In this document: positions 61,102-64,000 of the stretch, in pieces
How positions within the stretch are numbered: position 1 is the first letter of the stretch
Layout of the letters: each line of letters opens with the position of its first letter
Assembly (NCBI GenBank): GCA_040221055.1
Contig: JAVJVN010000022.1
Coordinates: 1 to 64,000 of the forward strand
Length of the DNA stretch: 64,000 nucleotides
Reading direction: 5' to 3'
From: Rhodothermales bacterium
GTDB lineage: Bacteria; Bacteroidota; Rhodothermia; Rhodothermales; UBA10348
Made by a program: the position numbers and the translations under genes
Notes under the pieces: generated by a model
What the model saw: only the letters and a program-made list of their open reading frames with translations
Databases searched by the model: none
Told to the model about the DNA's origin: nothing

Positions 61102-62001
61102 ATGTTCTCCCTTCTACGCGAATTCATACGTCGGATTGGCCGTCCCTTGACGGTCATTGTCATGGACAGCGACGATTTGGAGCCGCCGACGCAGTTCGGC
61201 ATGAATCCCGCCCACTTGCTCGGAGCCATCGGGGCTTCCGTCCTTGCATGCTCCGTAATCCTCGTGGCCCTCATCACACTGACGCCCGTGCGGGGGCTGC
61301 TGCCGGGCTACGCATCCGTGGACATCCACCGGGATGCCGTGCAGAATGACATGCGCCTGCAGGCGATGGCCGATTCCCTGGCCCGTCAGCAGGAATACGT
61401 CAACCGGCTCCGGGACATGATCCTGGGCCGGGTCGATACCACCATGGCTCGTCGGGCTACGGTCTACGAGGAAACGCCTCCTCCCAATGATTTCGGTTTC
61501 TCCGAGCCGCTCGCCACGGACAATTGGGCCGATCATGAGCAACCTGCGGTCGCGTTCCAGGCCTTGCGGACACGCCGTGTAGCGGACAGCCCGGACCCCG
61601 GAAGTCGGCCGTCCATGCTTTCCGCACTCTCCCTGCCGGCACTGCCACCGGTCACGGGAGTCCTGACACGCGGGTACGATGCCCGGACCGGACACTTCGC
61701 CATTGACCTGGCCGTGGAGGAGGGCAGTATGGTGCGCAGTATTGGCGAGGGGTATGTCGTGCTGGTGGATTGGACCCACGATGGCGGTCAGGTTATTGCG
61801 GTCCAGCACGCGGATGGCTTTCTTTCTGTCTACAAACACAACAGTGCGGTGCTCAAGCGGGTGGGCGACCGGGTAAGCGATCGCGAAGCCATTGCACGGA
61901 GCGGCAATTCGGGCGAGATCACGACCGGTCCGCACCTCCACTTTGAACTGTGGCACAACGGGCTGGCCCAGGACCCCAGTTATTATTTACTGGGGGTCTG
62001 A
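61102..62001 (+). CDS. M23-family (LytM) peptidase, membrane-anchored
   Basis: A protein of about 299 aa with one transmembrane helix near residues 38-62 ('LLGAIGASVLACSVILVALI'), a short coiled-coil region and a C-terminal M23 domain. Zinc ligands are read in 'TGHFAIDLAVEEGSMV' (His and Asp, with the usual GIDI written as AIDL) and 'TGPHLHFELWHNG' (HLH). Members cut peptidoglycan cross-bridges. The start is taken at ATG 61102 just before the amphipathic 'FSLLREFIRRIG'. The bactofilin gene follows after 41 bp, a common pairing in which bactofilin positions the peptidase. Confidence 0.88.
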   Translation: MFSLLREFIRRIGRPLTVIVMDSDDLEPPTQFGMNPAHLLGAIGASVLACSVILVALITLTPVRGLLPGYASVDIHRDAVQNDMRLQAMADSLARQQEYVNRLRDMILGRVDTTMARRATVYEETPPPNDFGFSEPLATDNWADHEQPAVAFQALRTRRVADSPDPGSRPSMLSALSLPALPPVTGVLTRGYDARTGHFAIDLAVEEGSMVRSIGEGYVVLVDWTHDGGQVIAVQHADGFLSVYKHNSAVLKRVGDRVSDREAIARSGNSGEITTGPHLHFELWHNGLAQDPSYYLLGV

Positions 62002-62042
62002 CTCCCGGTGCACCCTGCACGATTCCCAAACCATTCAAGACC

Positions 62043-62480
62043 ATGGCACGAAACGCTGAACCCGCCAACGCGCCCCAGGTGAACCTGATCACCGCGGGGA
62101 CGACGTTCGAAGGGACCATCCATACCAAGAGCGACATCCGTATTTCCGGAACCATCAAGGGGGCCCTGCACGCGAGCGGCAAGGCCATCGTGGCGTCGGA
62201 AGGCCTGGTGGACGGCAACCTGCATGCGGACGACGCGGACGTAGCCGGATCCGTGAAGGGGGATCTACGCATCAAGGGGCGGTTGGTCCTGAAGTCCTCT
62301 GCGAAGGTGGAAGGAACCATCCATGTCTCGCGCTTGATTGTCGAAGAAGGCGCCTCGTTCGATGGCCAGTGCGTCATGGGGCAGCTCGATGAGAAGCGGG
62401 CGGCTTCGCTCCAGTCCAAGGCGCCCAACGGTGCAGGTGCCACCTCACCGGAACGCATTGCTGCGTCCCGGCTGGGCTGA
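62043..62480 (+). CDS. Bactofilin
   Basis: A 145-aa polymer-forming cytoskeletal protein. The core has the right-handed beta-helix rhythm of the family: 'TTFEGTIHTKSDIRISGTIK', 'VDGNLHADDADVAGSVKGDL' and 'VEGTIHVSRLIVEEGASFDG'. N- and C-terminal tails are disordered. Bactofilins form filaments beneath the membrane and often recruit M23 peptidases for local wall remodelling; the upstream gene is such a peptidase. Confidence 0.93.
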   Translation: MARNAEPANAPQVNLITAGTTFEGTIHTKSDIRISGTIKGALHASGKAIVASEGLVDGNLHADDADVAGSVKGDLRIKGRLVLKSSAKVEGTIHVSRLIVEEGASFDGQCVMGQLDEKRAASLQSKAPNGAGATSPERIAASRLG

Positions 62481-62504
62481 CCCGTGCCGTCCTGGCAATC
62501 CAGC

Positions 62505-62738
62505 ATGAAGGATGCCGGCCCTTATCTGGGTCTGGGCGTCCAATTGGCCGGCACCATGGTAGTATGGGTGCTGGCAGGGTGGCTCTTGGACCGATGGCTG
62601 GACACCACGCCCTGGCTGACCATTGCCGGCGGCGGCATCGGCATGGTGGCGTTCTTCTTCCAGATGATGCGCCTCCTGGCGAAGATGAATCAGCTCAACG
62701 ACGAACCTGATTCGCCGGACGACCACTCAGCCCACTGA
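62505..62738 (+). CDS. AtpZ/AtpI-like small membrane protein
   Basis: A 77-aa protein with two transmembrane helices ('MVVWVLAGWLLDRWL' and 'LTIAGGGIGMVAFFFQMMR'), matching the AtpZ-like family found upstream of F0F1 ATP synthase genes. An upstream GTG at 62484 would add seven residues; ATG 62505 begins 'KDAGPYLGLGVQLAGT', the family pattern. Likely a c-ring assembly or ion-channel helper. Confidence 0.75.
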   Translation: MKDAGPYLGLGVQLAGTMVVWVLAGWLLDRWLDTTPWLTIAGGGIGMVAFFFQMMRLLAKMNQLNDEPDSPDDHSAH

Positions 62739-62751
62739 TGCGTCGCGTGCG

Positions 62752-62803
62752 TTCACGTTCTTTTCACCCCTTCCCGGGGCCCATTCACGTTCTTTTCACC
62801 CCT
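62752..62803 (+). repeat. Exact 20-bp direct repeat upstream of atpI-like/atpB
   Basis: TTCACGTTCTTTTCACCCCT occurs at 62752-62771 and again without mismatch at 62784-62803, 32 bp apart. It lies in the 151-bp gap between the atpZ-like and atpI-like genes. A helical-phase spacing of three turns suggests a regulator-binding site, or a recent local duplication. Confidence 0.6.
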
Positions 62804-62889
62804 GCCGGGCGATCCGAGGGGGGTGTTCGCCGTAGATTGCTGGCCTGAAAAAACGTGCGTCCCCCGCCCACCACAGGAATAGTGTCCTC

Positions 62890-63192
62890 ATGACGGGATT
62901 CTGGGTCAGTATCATACTCGGAACGGCAATTGCCGGTCTGTACGGAATATCCAGCTGGGCCACACTCCGGTTTGCCTTGGGTCGGCCGTCCCAGCAGTTC
63001 ATGCTGCTGGTGTTCGGCGGGATGACCGCGCGACTCTTTGTAGCCGCCGCCATCCTGACGTTACTCATGGTGTTCGTGCCGGTGCATATGGCGGCGTTCC
63101 TGGGCAGCTTTGCTGTCGGATTCATTATTGGCCTCGCCGCGGAAGTGATCGTGCTTCACAACCGGCAAAAAAATCTTCACCCAGCATCATGA
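62890..63192 (+). CDS. AtpI-like small membrane protein of the ATP synthase operon
   Basis: A 100-aa protein with three hydrophobic helices: 'VSIILGTAIAGLYGISSW', 'LFVAAAILTLLMVFV' and 'FLGSFAVGFIIGLAAEVI'. It fits the loosely conserved ATP synthase protein I group that precedes atpB and helps assemble the c-ring. The stop overlaps the atpB ATG (ATGA). No sequence motif proves function; the call rests on position and topology. Confidence 0.65.
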   Translation: MTGFWVSIILGTAIAGLYGISSWATLRFALGRPSQQFMLLVFGGMTARLFVAAAILTLLMVFVPVHMAAFLGSFAVGFIIGLAAEVIVLHNRQKNLHPAS

Positions 63193-64000
63193 TCCTGCGG
63201 AGACTCCTGGCCCTCCTCCTGCCGATGATGGTTGCCCTGCCCGCGTTCGCCGCGGGCGAAGGGGAAACCCTCGATCCCGTATCCCACAGTGTGGACGGAT
63301 ACTACCTGGATTTCTCGCCGATCGGAAAAGTCGAACTGCCGCGCATCTTCATAACGAAGACGGCCGACGGAGCATGGGGTCTGGAGCTTTTCGGATCGTC
63401 CACCTCGGCGGTCGAGAATGGCGGATACATTCCGCACTGGGAAGACGACGCGCACGCATCGGCCGACTCCACGGAGCATGCGGCCGCCGAACCGCGCTAC
63501 GACTACTATTACGCGAAGCTGGAAGCCGCGGGTGGCGCGAGCATCTTCCTGGACATGTCCATCACGAAACATCTCGTGTTCGCCTGGCTGGGCATGCTCA
63601 TCGTGTGGCTCATCTTCTCGCGCATGGCCCGGATGTACAAAGCCGGCATCGGACGGGAAACCGCACCGCGTGGCACGTTCCAGAACCTGTTCGAGACGCT
63701 CATCCTGGTGGTCCGGGATGACATCGCGCGTCCCAGCCTCGGGAAGAACACGGACAAGTACCTTCCGTACCTGCTGACCGCCTTCTTTTTCATCCTGACC
63801 TGTAATCTCCTGGGCCTCGTGCCCTTCGGTGCCACGGCCACGTCGAACCTCATGGTGACGACCGTACTGGCGACCGTGACCTTCGTGATCACCCAGTTCG
63901 GGGCATCGAAGGACTACTGGAAACACATTTTCTGGCCGCCGGGCGTGCCCGCGTTCGTGAAGCCCATTCTCATTCCCGTTGAGATCCTGGGCATGTTCAC
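63189..64000 (+). CDS. atpB: F0F1 ATP synthase subunit a, truncated by window end
   Basis: The first 270 codons of subunit a; the frame is still open at 64000, so the C-terminal part, including the essential Arg helix, is missing. It begins with a signal-like segment ('LLALLLPMMVALPAFAAG') and a long acidic-polar N-terminal region. The membrane part follows with 'HLVFAWLGMLIVWLIFS', then 'YLLTAFFFILTCNLLGLVPF' and 'PAFVKPILIPVEILGMF', the family landmarks. An extended N-terminus with an export signal is seen in Bacteroidota AtpB. It follows the atpI-like gene with an ATGA overlap. Confidence 0.9.
   Translation, partial: MILRRLLALLLPMMVALPAFAAGEGETLDPVSHSVDGYYLDFSPIGKVELPRIFITKTADGAWGLELFGSSTSAVENGGYIPHWEDDAHASADSTEHAAAEPRYDYYYAKLEAAGGASIFLDMSITKHLVFAWLGMLIVWLIFSRMARMYKAGIGRETAPRGTFQNLFETLILVVRDDIARPSLGKNTDKYLPYLLTAFFFILTCNLLGLVPFGATATSNLMVTTVLATVTFVITQFGASKDYWKHIFWPPGVPAFVKPILIPVEILGMF

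Overview
The window looks like a chromosomal segment of a high-GC member of the Bacteroidota/Rhodothermota group, most likely a marine Rhodothermia-type bacterium. Evidence read from the sequence: three secreted proteins end in C-terminal sorting domains with the 'YPNP(F)' start that is typical of type IX secretion cargo; the primary sigma factor is a short form (279 aa) lacking region 1.1; many start codons lack a clear Shine-Dalgarno sequence; a CdaA-type diadenylate cyclase is coupled to folP. No rRNA, CRISPR array, transposase or integrase was seen. There is one tRNA gene, tRNA-Val(CAC). The ATP synthase operon runs off the right edge. No stretch longer than about 250 bp lacks a gene; the longest are 7883-8125 and 54854-55064.

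Layout. 0-8 kb: one giant minus-strand surface protein (2,594 aa) built from beta-propeller, DUF11 and SdrD-B-like modules with a sorting domain, followed by a G11/C11 hairpin. 8-11.2 kb: a plus-strand set with a membrane protein carrying a degenerate GGDEF-like domain, deoB, and two tandem EutN/CcmL-type microcompartment vertex proteins. 11.2-13.5 kb: the ATGA-coupled minus-strand operon folP-cdaA-pcm. 13.6-23.3 kb: housekeeping genes (GH3 family, rpoD, tag, an RqcH-like NFACT protein, uppP, an NtrC-type regulator, an EcsC family protein, der). 23.4-27.6 kb: a visibly AT-richer insert of three secreted proteins. 27.7-31.3 kb: a solitary nuoI, a small helical protein, holA, an ECF sigma factor with an anti-sigma-like partner, and tRNA-Val.

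31.4-42.8 kb: an Ala-rich lipoprotein, a NarL-type response regulator and its multi-PAS kinase, a divergent Hanks-type Ser/Thr kinase with TPRs, an MscS channel, an amidohydrolase lipoprotein and L-serine ammonia-lyase. 42.9-50.4 kb: two paralogous 'choice-of-anchor B' beta-propeller proteins flank a di-heme cytochrome c peroxidase, an FN3 lipoprotein and dps. 50.4-54.9 kb: a MEMO1-family protein with a substituted metal site, a DUF2520 protein, a helical protein, a cyclophilin lipoprotein and lysS. 55-60.6 kb: a soluble PAS histidine kinase converging on queG with a 107-bp coding overlap, then two OmpA-family envelope proteins. 60.7-64 kb: rpsT, an M23 peptidase with a bactofilin, and the start of the atp operon (atpZ-like, atpI-like, atpB).

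Functionally the region mixes core information-processing genes with envelope and sensing functions. The most notable accessory features are the orphan microcompartment vertex pair next to deoB, the MEMO protein lacking the canonical ligands, the mosaic giant surface protein, the AT-rich cargo island, and several exact repeats or palindromes in promoter-like positions. All assignments come from reading the sequence; no database search was run.
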